From NCBI GenBank assembly GCA_916048095.2, contig OU696594.1, forward strand, positions 4,207,781-4,271,780: a stretch of DNA of 64,000 bases, given 5' to 3'. Source of the DNA: Sacculina carcini. Lineage: Eukaryota; Arthropoda; Thecostraca; Sacculinidae. A program made the position numbers and the translations under genes. The notes beneath the pieces were generated by a model. The model was given only the letters and a program-made list of their open reading frames with translations, was not told where the DNA came from and did no database searches. Position 1 is the stretch's first letter. Every line of letters begins with the position of its first letter. Shown here in pieces: positions 53,319 to 64,000 of the stretch.

Positions 53319-54213
53319 TACCAGAGGCCGACGGCTACCGGTATCTATGTACTATCATAGACCGATTCACGCGGTACCCTGAGGCCGTGCCCATGACAGA
53401 CGCTACTGCGCAAAGCTGCGCAAAAGTCCTGCTCGACTGGGTTTCACGGCTCGGTCTGTGCCTCAATATCATGTCCGACCGAGGCCAGCAGTTCGTCTCC
53501 GACCTGTGGAAAGAGCTCTGGTCTCTGTTTGGCGTGAAACTCATCACCACCTGCGCGTACATGCCGCAACAGAACGGCATTATAGAGCGTGTTCACAGAC
53601 AGCTGAAGGCGTCGCTCACGGCATCTCTGCGAGACGATGTCGCCTGGCCGTCCGCTCTTCCAGTTGTGCTGATGGGCCTCAGGGCGATTCACAAGCGCGA
53701 CCTGGGCTCATCACCAGCCGAAATAGTCTTTGGCGAACCGCTGCGACTACCCGGGCAGTTCTTCTCACCGGCAGAGACGCAGCCGACCACAGAGACTGTC
53801 CGTCGTCTGAACAATGTCATGTCCCGCCTGCGTCCCGTGCCGACCGCCTGGCATTGTCGTCACGAACCGGCCGTTTGTCTCTCCTGACCTCTACAGCGAC
53901 GCATGTGTTCGTGAGGGTGGACGCCTACAAACCACCGCTTACACCGCCGTACCAGGGCCCGTACGCCATCATCAGCCGCGGCAGCAAAGCGTTCGTGCTG
54001 GACCGAAGAGGCCGCCAAGAGACAGTCGCTGTGGATAGACTGAAACCAGCATATCTTGAGAGGGCCACCGACACATACCCAGTGAGCACACCCGCCACTG
54101 AACCGACACCTGGCCCTACCGCGGTGCCGACACCTGCTCCACCTGTCCATGCGCCAAGTATCGTATGGTCTCGTCGTGACATGCCTATTAGACCACCGGC
54201 GCGTTTTACATAA
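53318..54213 (+). pseudogene. Gypsy integrase with GPY-like C-terminus
   Basis: The core starts abruptly at GYRYLCTIIDRFTRYPEAVP (first Asp within IIDRF), then LNIMSDRGQQFVSDLWKELW (second Asp) and MPQQNGIIERVHRQLKASLT (Glu). The HHCC finger is missing. After two frame changes between 53840 and 53900 the tail reads VFVRVDAYKPPLTPPYQGPY, AIISRGSKAFVLDRRGRQET and VAVDRLKPAYLE, as in Gypsy integrases. It stops at 54211. Confidence 0.85.
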
Positions 54214-54309
54214 TTGATATTTTCCCCACTCAAGTGACATCATTGTGTTGGTTTTATAATCATAGTTATTTTTCCTGCTATTTTCGGTGCTCGACACCTG
54301 GGGGGAAGC

Positions 54310-54733
54310 TGTGGGCCGACGGTAGTAGCGCCATCTGTTGGCCGGGTTTTAATCCGGTGTAGTGTTTCATGTCATTGACTTGTATGTATGTTCGTGTGTT
54401 GTCATTGAGTCTTGTGTGCGTAATTATATCAGTTGTGTTCTGTCTGCATGTTTGACGGTTGCTACAATGTAATAGTCCTTGTCCACCCAGCAGTAAATGG
54501 TACCAGATATCAGTCATGTGTTGTGTCTTGCATTCTGGGGAGGTGGTCCTCTCTAATACGTCTTCCGTTCTTGTGGCGTCATAGCGTGGAGAGGGTTGGT
54601 TCTGCGGTGGCAGCGAGCTGCACGGGACACACCTGTGTGTGTTCATAAGCTTCGACTTCTTCCCGTGTAGCAGCTGTCACTTGAGACCTTAAAACTTTAA
54701 CCTTTATTACTCATAGTGGTACATAGTGTTACA
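54310..54733 (+). repeat. 3' LTR of the rearranged Gypsy
   Basis: Starts TGTGGGCCGACGG immediately after the purine tract GGGGGGAAGC and ends at about GTGTTACA (424 bp). The internal part matches 52333-52588. The 3' border is an estimate. Confidence 0.75.
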
Positions 54734-54780
54734 TTTCTACTTTGCAACTGAAATATACATTTTTGCGGGTGGTTTTCTAG

Positions 54781-54895
54781 ATTGGCGAGGATGTTGAATG
54801 GCGGGTGCTGAAACCCGAGGTTTTTGCCACAATCATGAACTTTTTCACTTCGGGATTGCCAATTGTTCATCCCGCCGTCGAAAAGTCCACCACAG
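54781..54895 (+). CDS. NFU1: NFU1, third exon seen
   Basis: 115 nt: IGEDVEWRVLKPEVFATIMN, FFTSGLPIVHPAVEKSTT plus one base. The W..LKP....IM.FF.SGLP pattern is the end of the NFU1 N-terminal domain and linker. Acceptor GGTTTTCTAG at 54780; donor CACAG|GTCGG at 54896 (phase 1). Repeated exactly at 60495-60609 by the 5714-bp duplication. Confidence 0.92.
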
Positions 54896-57800
54896 GTCGG
54901 TTGTGTAGTCTAAACTATGTGTCACCGATCTTGCTGTTATGTGAGATTTGTGTTTGAATGTGTATGTGTTTGTGTTTGTGTTTGTGTGTATCCGTGTGTA
55001 TGCAATTTATAAATATACTAGCATTAAAACCCGCCCGTTGTGCGGAGCAATTCATAAAAATATTGCAAATTAAAAATAAATAAGGCAAACTCATAAAAAC
55101 CTTAATAAATTAAAAAGTCTAAATTTCATTATTTTTAATTTTATTTTGACAAAATATTTTCACTCAGCCCCCTCATATTTAAACCCGGCAGACGTGCGGA
55201 ATAATTCAAAACTCGAACACCATCCGTTCTGGTTCATGAAGTCAAATCCATTAGTTTTGTATATGAATATATTCTACACGGTGAAATTGAACGTTTTATT
55301 GCTGCCCGCGGGACATTTTTATTTCATAAAAATGAGCCATCGCCTCGTTTGCGTTTGAAGCCCCTGATCATTGAACCAGCGAACCATGAACCAGCGCAAT
55401 TATGTCACCTCATATTCGAGCATACATACACAGACAGACAGGTAATTTCTTCTTTATGTATATATATAGCATTAAAACCCGCCCGTTGTGCGGAGCAATT
55501 CATAACATGAAATTCATATTCAATTCATAAAAAATATAGAAAATTAAAAATGAATTAGGGTAAACTCATAAAAATATTCATCAATTGAAAATTATAAGTT
55601 TTATTATTTTTATTTCGACAAAATATTTCCCCTCAGTCCGTCTGAGTCATTTTTAAACCCGCCCGTCGTGCTGAATAATTCAGAACTCGAACACGATCCG
55701 TTCTGGATCTTGAAGTCAAATCCATTGGTTTTGTGTATGGAATAATTCTACAGGGTAAGTTGAACGTTCTATTGTCTATAGTTGCTGCCCGCGGAGCATT
55801 TTTATTTTAAAAAAAATACCTTTTAAATGAACCATTTGAAAAAATGAACTAAAAACACTTTTTTAAACCCGCCCGTCGTGCGGAACAATTCATACAATAA
55901 AATTCATATAAAATCCATAAAATATAATGAATACAAATTGAAATCCAAAAAATGTAACCTATATATATCTTAACTTATAGAAAAGTCTAAATGTGAATAT
56001 TTTTGTTCTTATTTTGACAAATATTATCCCTCAACCCGCCTGATATATAAATCTGCCCGTCGTGTGGTATAATTCAGAACACAAACACGAAACAAACAAA
56101 GAAAGATGATGAAATCTTTTCATCAGAATGTTTCCAAACTATATTTATTACTTAACATCATTCCCCAATATCATTTGCTCAAGTACTATTTCACTTTTAC
56201 CACTATAATATTTATTGCTAAAATTTATATATTTTCCGCTATCATTAAAACCCAATATAACCTGAGTCAAACCTAGCCAACCCAGCCCAACCATCCAATC
56301 TTGACCGCTCTAAGCCTAGTCTGAGGTGATTTAACTTATTAGTTTGTGATCACAAAATATACTGATGCGATCATAATTTGTAATCAGAAGACTGATATTA
56401 TCTACCCCAGGGGTCCCACACACGCGGCCCACCAATACTTTTCTCTCAACCCGCCAATATAGTATCGGAACCAAACTGTAAGGCAGCTAAATTCACATTT
56501 GTTGCATAATGCGATATAATTATACACCATTATCATATTATCTCATAATTCCCGATTATGCTTCCAATAATGCATCATATTCATACAGTTGTTATTTTTT
56601 GGATTACACCGATATTACAGCCCTTGATATTACAGCCGATATTATATTATGCAATCTATATTCTGCTACGTATTATTCCTAATACATATATCATCAGATC
56701 GCAAAATATATTTAAAGGTTCACATCATTCTCCAAAATCATTTGCTTAAGAGCTATTCTACTTTCATCGCTAGAATATTTACTGCTAGCAAAATATCATA
56801 TACCTCGCTATCATTTAAACCCACTCTTTATAGATACATTTAATTCGCCCGTCGTGCGGAACAGTTCATAAAATATAATTAATATTCAATTAATAAAAAA
56901 CTTAGTGAAAATTGAAAAAGAAAAACAAACCCATAGGAAAGTCCAAGCCAATATGAAAGTCTAAATGTGAAATTTATGTTTCAATTTAGAAAACATGTTT
57001 TCCCACAACCCGCCTCATATTTAAAGCTGCCCGTCGTGCGGAATAATTCGGAACTCAAACACGAAACAAACACAAACAAAATTGATGAAAAACGACCAAT
57101 AGAAAAAGTCAAATATGTAAATTCTTGTTTTAATTATTGACGATGTTTTTCCCTCAACACTACTCAAATTCACACCCGTCCTTCGTGTGTAGTAATTCAG
57201 AGGTGTAACACTATCAAAACAATGAAACATCTCTATAATTCCAGATTAATGCTTCCTCTAAAACAGCATATGCATATACTTGGTATTGCATGATATTAAA
57301 ACCCGTATCCTTATGCAACTTAAGCGTATGCAACTTGAAATTAAACCAATTAAATTACACAGTAAAATTCAGTAGCTTACTTTGTTCCAAGTTCCAAGTA
57401 GCATTTTACCCGCCCGTCGTGCGGAACATTTGATGTGTAAATATTGAGGACAATAAAGACTTTCTATTCAGTATAGTGTAGCATTAATTAAACTGTACGC
57501 AAAAAAACCACACCATCCATGCTTGGAGATAATATGATGCATTCTTAATTGTGATTGGGCTTCAGTGAAATTTAATCGGTGTATATTCCTGTGTAATCGC
57601 AAGTGCGCATAATAGCTGTCAAATTGGCAATATGTCCTTTTGACATTACACCGCCGTAACTTCCTTCAGATACCCTTTGGAAAATTAAAAATTATACCCT
57701 ATTGTAGAAAACAAGATTTCTAGCTCGATGGTATAATTTATTTTCATGTATAACAAATAGTTACTGGGAAATAGTAGAAAAATAAATTAATTTTAGTCGC

Positions 57801-58351
57801 CCGGTGTTCAAGTGTAATTTTGGATGTATTTGAGAATTTTGCCAATTTTACACGTTTTTTGTACCATTTGTTGGTATAAATTATAGCTTATATTGTAGAA
57901 CACAAAATTCTCTACACAGTAGTATATTCCTGTGTAATCACAAGTGCGCATAATAGCTGTCAAATTGGCAATATGTCCTTTTGACTTTACACCCCCGTAA
58001 CTTTCTTCAGATATACTTTGGAAAATTACAAATTATACCGTATTGTAGAAAACAAGATTTCTAGCACGATGGTATAATTTATTTTTATGTATAACAAATA
58101 GTTACTGAGAAATAGTAGAAAAATGAATTAATTTTAGTCGCCCGGTGTTCAAGTGTAATTTAGGATGTATTTGAGAATTTTGCTAATTTTACACGTTTTT
58201 TGTATAATTTGTGGGTATAAATTATAAATTTTAAAATTTTATAAATTTTAATATAATATATTATTATAATATATTATTTTAATATAATAATATAAATTTT
58301 ATAAATTTAAATTCGTGTATGTCTGTCTTTGTGTGTGTATGTTTGAGAGAG
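54896..58351. repeat. Intron rich in CCCGCCCGTCGTGCGG motifs
   Basis: AT-rich intron with about nine dispersed copies of a GC-rich core (type CCCGCCCGTCGTGCGGAA) near 55029, 55478, 55655, 55867, 56055, 56845, 57028, 57175 and 57408, each followed by an ATTCA-like AT stretch. A hAT-like start CAGGGGTCCCACACACGCGG lies at 56408. A 343-bp tandem duplication covers about 57580-58235. No coding frame. Confidence 0.7.
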
Positions 58352-58596
58352 CAGATGATCACAACAGTGTACAGAATGGAGATGAAGAAGAAGACGAGGT
58401 TGTGTCTGTTATTCGTGAACTACTCGACACACGTATCAGACCGACAGTACAGGAAGACGGTGGAGATATTGAGTTTGTCAGCTTCAGCGACGGTGTGGTG
58501 CGATTGCGTATGCAAGGCTCGTGCACCGGCTGTCCCAGTTCTGCCGTCACACTCAAGAATGGCGTACAAAACATGCTGCAATTCTACGTGCCAGAG
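58352..58596 (+). CDS. NFU1: NFU1, exon with the CxxC cluster site
   Basis: 245 nt entered in phase 1: [60 protein letters not shown] and [22 protein letters not shown]. This is the NifU C-terminal domain; the two Cys of GSCTGCPSS bind the [4Fe-4S] cluster between two subunits. Donor GAG|GTGCCT at 58597 leaves the final VEGVEQV-type exon to come; it is not in the window. The acceptor GAGAGAG|CAGATG is weak in pyrimidines but restores the frame. Confidence 0.92.
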
Positions 58597-58609
58597 GTGC
58601 CTACACATA

Positions 58610-58667
58610 TCCCCTACACACACACATACACATACATACACACATATACGTATACACACAGGCACAC

Positions 58668-58736
<69 letters not shown>

Positions 58737-58737
58737 C
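58610..58737. repeat. CA and TA microsatellite at the duplication joint
   Basis: CACACATACACATACATACA-type sequence, then TA repeats to 58737. The 5714-bp duplicate starts at 58738. Confidence 0.95.
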
Positions 58738-59032
58738 GCAGTCTTCTGTTGATCTTCTTCGGCGACGGGAATTTGCGCGAAGGCACGCGCCAGGTCAAGT
58801 TTGCTGAACACACGAGCACCGTCCAGCATATCAGCGAAGCTCTGTAGGTGTGGTATGGGGTACCTGTCAGGTGTGGTTATAGCGTTCAAGCGCTCATAAC
58901 ACCCAACCATGCGATATGCCGAACCTCCGTCTTTCTCGACCAGATGTATCGGACTCACCCATGGTGATGATGAGGGGACGAGGATGCCGCGATCGAGCAG
59001 CTCGTCGAGCTCACGCCTCGCTGCAGCCCTCT
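58738..59032 (-). pseudogene. Gypsy RT N-terminal part, duplicate
   Basis: SPIHLVEKDGG to VAEEDQQKT, then cut off by the TA microsatellite. Only motif A survives. Confidence 0.85.
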
Positions 59033-59927
59033 TACCAGAGGCCGACGGCTACCGGTATCTATGTACTATCATAGACCGATTCACGCGGTACCCTGAGGCC
59101 GTGCCCATGACAGACGCTACTGCGCAAAGCTGCGCAAAAGTCCTGCTCGACTGGGTTTCACGGCTCGGTCTGTGCCTCAATATCATGTCCGACCGAGGCC
59201 AGCAGTTCGTCTCCGACCTGTGGAAAGAGCTCTGGTCTCTGTTTGGCGTGAAACTCATCACCACCTGCGCGTACATGCCGCAACAGAACGGCATTATAGA
59301 GCGTGTTCACAGACAGCTGAAGGCGTCGCTCACGGCATCTCTGCGAGACGATGTCGCCTGGCCGTCCGCTCTTCCAGTTGTGCTGATGGGCCTCAGGGCG
59401 ATTCACAAGCGCGACCTGGGCTCATCACCAGCCGAAATAGTCTTTGGCGAACCGCTGCGACTACCCGGGCAGTTCTTCTCACCGGCAGAGACGCAGCCGA
59501 CCACAGAGACTGTCCGTCGTCTGAACAATGTCATGTCCCGCCTGCGTCCCGTGCCGACCGCCTGGCATTGTCGTCACGAACCGGCCGTTTGTCTCTCCTG
59601 ACCTCTACAGCGACGCATGTGTTCGTGAGGGTGGACGCCTACAAACCACCGCTTACACCGCCGTACCAGGGCCCGTACGCCATCATCAGCCGCGGCAGCA
59701 AAGCGTTCGTGCTGGACCGAAGAGGCCGCCAAGAGACAGTCGCTGTGGATAGACTGAAACCAGCATATCTTGAGAGGGCCACCGACACATACCCAGTGAG
59801 CACACCCGCCACTGAACCGACACCTGGCCCTACCGCGGTGCCGACACCTGCTCCACCTGTCCATGCGCCAAGTATCGTATGGTCTCGTCGTGACATGCCT
59901 ATTAGACCACCGGCGCGTTTTACATAA
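59032..59927 (+). pseudogene. Gypsy integrase, duplicate
   Basis: Same sequence and same frame changes as 53318-54213. Confidence 0.85.
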
Positions 59928-60023
59928 TTGATATTTTCCCCACTCAAGTGACATCATTGTGTTGGTTTTATAATCATAGTTATTTTTCCTGCTATTTTCG
60001 GTGCTCGACACCTGGGGGGAAGC

Positions 60024-60447
60024 TGTGGGCCGACGGTAGTAGCGCCATCTGTTGGCCGGGTTTTAATCCGGTGTAGTGTTTCATGTCATTGACTTGTATG
60101 TATGTTCGTGTGTTGTCATTGAGTCTTGTGTGCGTAATTATATCAGTTGTGTTCTGTCTGCATGTTTGACGGTTGCTACAATGTAATAGTCCTTGTCCAC
60201 CCAGCAGTAAATGGTACCAGATATCAGTCATGTGTTGTGTCTTGCATTCTGGGGAGGTGGTCCTCTCTAATACGTCTTCCGTTCTTGTGGCGTCATAGCG
60301 TGGAGAGGGTTGGTTCTGCGGTGGCAGCGAGCTGCACGGGACACACCTGTGTGTGTTCATAAGCTTCGACTTCTTCCCGTGTAGCAGCTGTCACTTGAGA
60401 CCTTAAAACTTTAACCTTTATTACTCATAGTGGTACATAGTGTTACA
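60024..60447 (+). repeat. 3' LTR of the rearranged Gypsy, duplicate
   Basis: Same as 54310-54733. Confidence 0.75.
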
Positions 60448-60494
60448 TTTCTACTTTGCAACTGAAATATACATTTTTGCGGGTGGTTTTCTAG

Positions 60495-60609
60495 ATTGGC
60501 GAGGATGTTGAATGGCGGGTGCTGAAACCCGAGGTTTTTGCCACAATCATGAACTTTTTCACTTCGGGATTGCCAATTGTTCATCCCGCCGTCGAAAAGT
60601 CCACCACAG
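60495..60609 (+). CDS. NFU1: Duplicate of NFU1 exon 3
   Basis: Exact repeat of 54781-54895 with the same splice sites (TTTTCTAG before, GTCGG after). It lies downstream of the CxxC exon at 58352-58596. If real, it could be spliced only together with a second CxxC exon beyond the window, because its phases are 0 in and 1 out. Alternatively it is an assembly artefact. Confidence 0.7.
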
Positions 60610-63600
60610 GTCGGTTGTGTAGTCTAAACTATGTGTCACCGATCTTGCTGTTATGTGAGATTTGTGTTTGAATGTGTATGTGTTTGTGTTTGTGTTTGTG
60701 TGTATCCGTGTGTATGCAATTTATAAATATACTAGCATTAAAACCCGCCCGTTGTGCGGAGCAATTCATAAAAATATTGCAAATTAAAAATAAATAAGGC
60801 AAACTCATAAAAACCTTAATAAATTAAAAAGTCTAAATTTCATTATTTTTAATTTTATTTTGACAAAATATTTTCACTCAGCCCCCTCATATTTAAACCC
60901 GGCAGACGTGCGGAATAATTCAAAACTCGAACACCATCCGTTCTGGTTCATGAAGTCAAATCCATTAGTTTTGTATATGAATATATTCTACACGGTGAAA
61001 TTGAACGTTTTATTGCTGCCCGCGGGACATTTTTATTTCATAAAAATGAGCCATCGCCTCGTTTGCGTTTGAAGCCCCTGATCATTGAACCAGCGAACCA
61101 TGAACCAGCGCAATTATGTCACCTCATATTCGAGCATACATACACAGACAGACAGGTAATTTCTTCTTTATGTATATATATAGCATTAAAACCCGCCCGT
61201 TGTGCGGAGCAATTCATAACATGAAATTCATATTCAATTCATAAAAAATATAAAAAATTAAAAATGAATTAGGGTAAACTCATAAAAATATTCATCAATT
61301 GAAAATTATAAGTTTTATTATTTTTATTTCGACAAAATATTTCCCCTCAGTCCGTCTGAGTCATTTTTAAACCCGCCCGTCGTGCTGAATAATTCAGAAC
61401 TCGAACACGATCCGTTCTGGATCTTGAAGTCAAATCCATTGGTTTTGTGTATGGAATAATTCTACAGGGTAAGTTGAACGTTCTATTGTCTATAGTTGCT
61501 GCCCGCGGAGCATTTTTATTTTAAAAAAAATACCTTTTAAATGAACCATTTGAAAAAATGAACTAAAAACACTTTTTTAAACCCGCCCGTCGTGCGGAAC
61601 AATTCATACAATAAAATTCATATAAAATCCATAAAATATAATGAATACAAATTGAAATCCAAAAAATGTAACCTATATATATCTTAACTTATAGAAAAGT
61701 CTAAATGTGAATATTTTTGTTCTTATTTTGACAAATATTATCCCTCAACCCGCCTGATATATAAATCTGCCCGTCGTGTGGTATAATTCAGAACACAAAC
61801 ACGAAACAAACAAAGAAAGATGATGAAATCTTTTCATCAGAATGTTTCCAAACTATATTTATTACTTAACATCATTCCCCAATATCATTTGCTCAAGTAC
61901 TATTTCACTTTTACCACTATAATATTTATTGCTAAAATTTATATATTTTCCGCTATCATTAAAACCCAATATAACCTGAGTCAAACCTAGCCAACCCAGC
62001 CCAACCATCCAATCTTGACCGCTCTAAGCCTAGTCTGAGGTGATTTAACTTATTAGTTTGTGATCACAAAATATACTGATGCGATCATAATTTGTAATCA
62101 GAAGACTGATATTATCTACCCCAGGGGTCCCACACACGCGGCCCACCAATACTTTTCTCTCAACCCGCCAATATAGTATCGGAACCAAACTGTAAGGCAG
62201 CTAAATTCACATTTGTTGCATAATGCGATATAATTATACACCATTATCATATTATCTCATAATTCCCGATTATGCTTCCAATAATGCATCATATTCATAC
62301 AGTTGTTATTTTTTGGATTACACCGATATTACAGCCCTTGATATTACAGCCGATATTATATTATGCAATCTATATTCTGCTACGTATTATTCCTAATACA
62401 TATATCATCAGATCGCAAAATATATTTAAAGGTTCACATCATTCTCCAAAATCATTTGCTTAAGAGCTATTCTACTTTCATCGCTAGAATATTTACTGCT
62501 AGCAAAATATCATATACCTCGCTATCATTTAAACCCACTCTTTATAGATACATTTAATTCGCCCGTCGTGCGGAACAGTTCATAAAATATAATTAATATT
62601 CAATTAATAAAAAACTTAGTGAAAATTGAAAAAGAAAAACAAACCCATAGGAAAGTCCAAGCCAATATGAAAGTCTAAATGTGAAATTTATGTTTCAATT
62701 TAGAAAACATGTTTTCCCACAACCCGCCTCATATTTAAAGCTGCCCGTCGTGCGGAATAATTCGGAACTCAAACACGAAACAAACACAAACAAAATTGAT
62801 GAAAAACGACCAATAGAAAAAGTCAAATATGTAAATTCTTGTTTTAATTATTGACGATGTTTTTCCCTCAACACTACTCAAATTCACACCCGTCCTTCGT
62901 GTGTAGTAATTCAGAGGTGTAACACTATCAAAACAATGAAACATCTCTATAATTCCAGATTAATGCTTCCTCTAAAACAGCATATGCATATACTTGGTAT
63001 TGCATGATATTAAAACCCGTATCCTTATGCAACTTAAGCGTATGCAACTTGAAATTAAACCAATTAAATTACACAGTAAAATTCAGTAGCTTACTTTGTT
63101 CCAAGTTCCAAGTAGCATTTTACCCGCCCGTCGTGCGGAACATTTGATGTGTAAATATTGAGGACAATAAAGACTTTCTATTCAGTATAGTGTAGCATTA
63201 ATTAAACTGTACGCAAAAAAACCACACCATCCATGCTTGGAGATAATATGATGCATTCTTAATTGTGATTGGGCTTCAGTGAAATTTAATCGGTGTATAT
63301 TCCTGTGTAATCGCAAGTGCGCATAATAGCTGTCAAATTGGCAATATGTCCTTTTGACATTACACCGCCGTAACTTCCTTCAGATACCCTTTGGAAAATT
63401 AAAAATTATACCCTATTGTAGAAAACAAGATTTCTAGCTCGATGGTATAATTTATTTTCATGTATAACAAATAGTTACTGGGAAATAGTAGAAAAATAAA
63501 TTAATTTTAGTCGCCCGGTGTTCAAGTGTAATTTTGGATGTATTTGAGAATTTTGCCAATTTTACACGTTTTTTGTACCATTTGTTGGTATAAATTATAG

Positions 63601-64000
63601 CTTATATTGTAGAACACAAAATTCTCTACACAGTAGTATATTCCTGTGTAATCACAAGTGCGCATAATAGCTGTCAAATTGGCAATATGTCCTTTTGACT
63701 TTACACCCCCGTAACTTTCTTCAGATATACTTTGGAAAATTACAAATTATACCGTATTGTAGAAAACAAGATTTCTAGCACGATGGTATAATTTATTTTT
63801 ATGTATAACAAATAGTTACTGAGAAATAGTAGAAAAATGAATTAATTTTAGTCGCCCGGTGTTCAAGTGTAATTTAGGATGTATTTGAGAATTTTGCTAA
63901 TTTTACACGTTTTTTGTATAATTTGTGGGTATAAATTATAAATTTTAAAATTTTATAAATTTTAATATAATATATTATTATAATATATTATTTTAATATA

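Larger units (their letters stand above)
58738..64000. repeat. Second copy of a 5714-bp tandem duplication
   Basis: Matches 53024-58286 with a constant offset of 5714. Only one difference was noticed (55530 G against 61244 A). It contains the head-to-head RT/integrase joint, integrase, 3' LTR, a second copy of NFU1 exon 3 and the motif-rich intron. It runs off the window just before a second copy of the CxxC exon would be reached. Confidence 0.93.

Noticed and set aside
58614..58750. Frames encoding YIYIYI runs
   Set aside because: Translation of the TA microsatellite.

Overview
The window is nuclear DNA of a metazoan, most likely an invertebrate. The evidence is spliced host exons with GT-AG borders (NFU1, an XK-related protein), animal-type transposons (Ty3/Gypsy, CR1/L2-like LINEs, Helitron, hAT, MULE, a DIRS-like RT/RNase H) and tRNA-derived SINEs. 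No bacterial features were seen. The species cannot be fixed from the sequence; an arthropod is only a guess.

Layout. (1) 1-5566: 31 almost identical copies of a 179-bp satellite. (2) 6920-21615: a 6774-bp unit present as two apparently identical tandem copies and a truncated third. Each full unit carries an uninterrupted 541-codon reading frame with the A, B and C motifs of a positive-strand RNA virus RdRp on the minus strand, and pieces that look like a negative-strand (rhabdovirus-type) L protein on the plus strand. It also has several unidentified short frames and copies of a ~280-bp module near each end. One stretch of the unit is the parent of the 179-bp satellite. (3) 21.6-34.1 kb: a mosaic of tandemly duplicated blocks holding XK-related exons, L-like viral fragments, Helitron Rep, MULE transposase and DIRS-like RT/RNase H fragments. 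The blocks are told apart by a solo LTR in one and a LINE in another. (4) 34.1-37.7 kb: a dead LINE and otherwise featureless sequence. (5) 37.7-42.2 kb: a structurally complete but mutated LTR retrotransposon on the minus strand, with 5-bp target duplication, polypurine tract and a -1 frameshift heptamer between gag and pol. (6) 42.5-46.7 kb: a second Ty3/Gypsy element on the plus strand, without a recognisable 3' LTR. (7) 47-50.3 kb: minisatellites, palindromes, a LINE fragment and a SINE. (8) 50.4-64 kb: the host gene NFU1 (plus strand), four coding exons seen, with introns full of hAT, SINE and rearranged Gypsy sequence. A 5714-bp tandem duplication inside the locus repeats exon 3.

How it fits together. 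NFU1 is the one clear host gene, and the window ends before its last exon. The rest is mobile or viral in origin. Two unrelated RNA-virus polymerase lineages share one amplified unit, beside a satellite that grew from that unit. This makes 1-34 kb a dense island of endogenous viral elements and is the most interesting part of the window. Both large tandem duplications are so close to identical that assembly error has to be excluded first.
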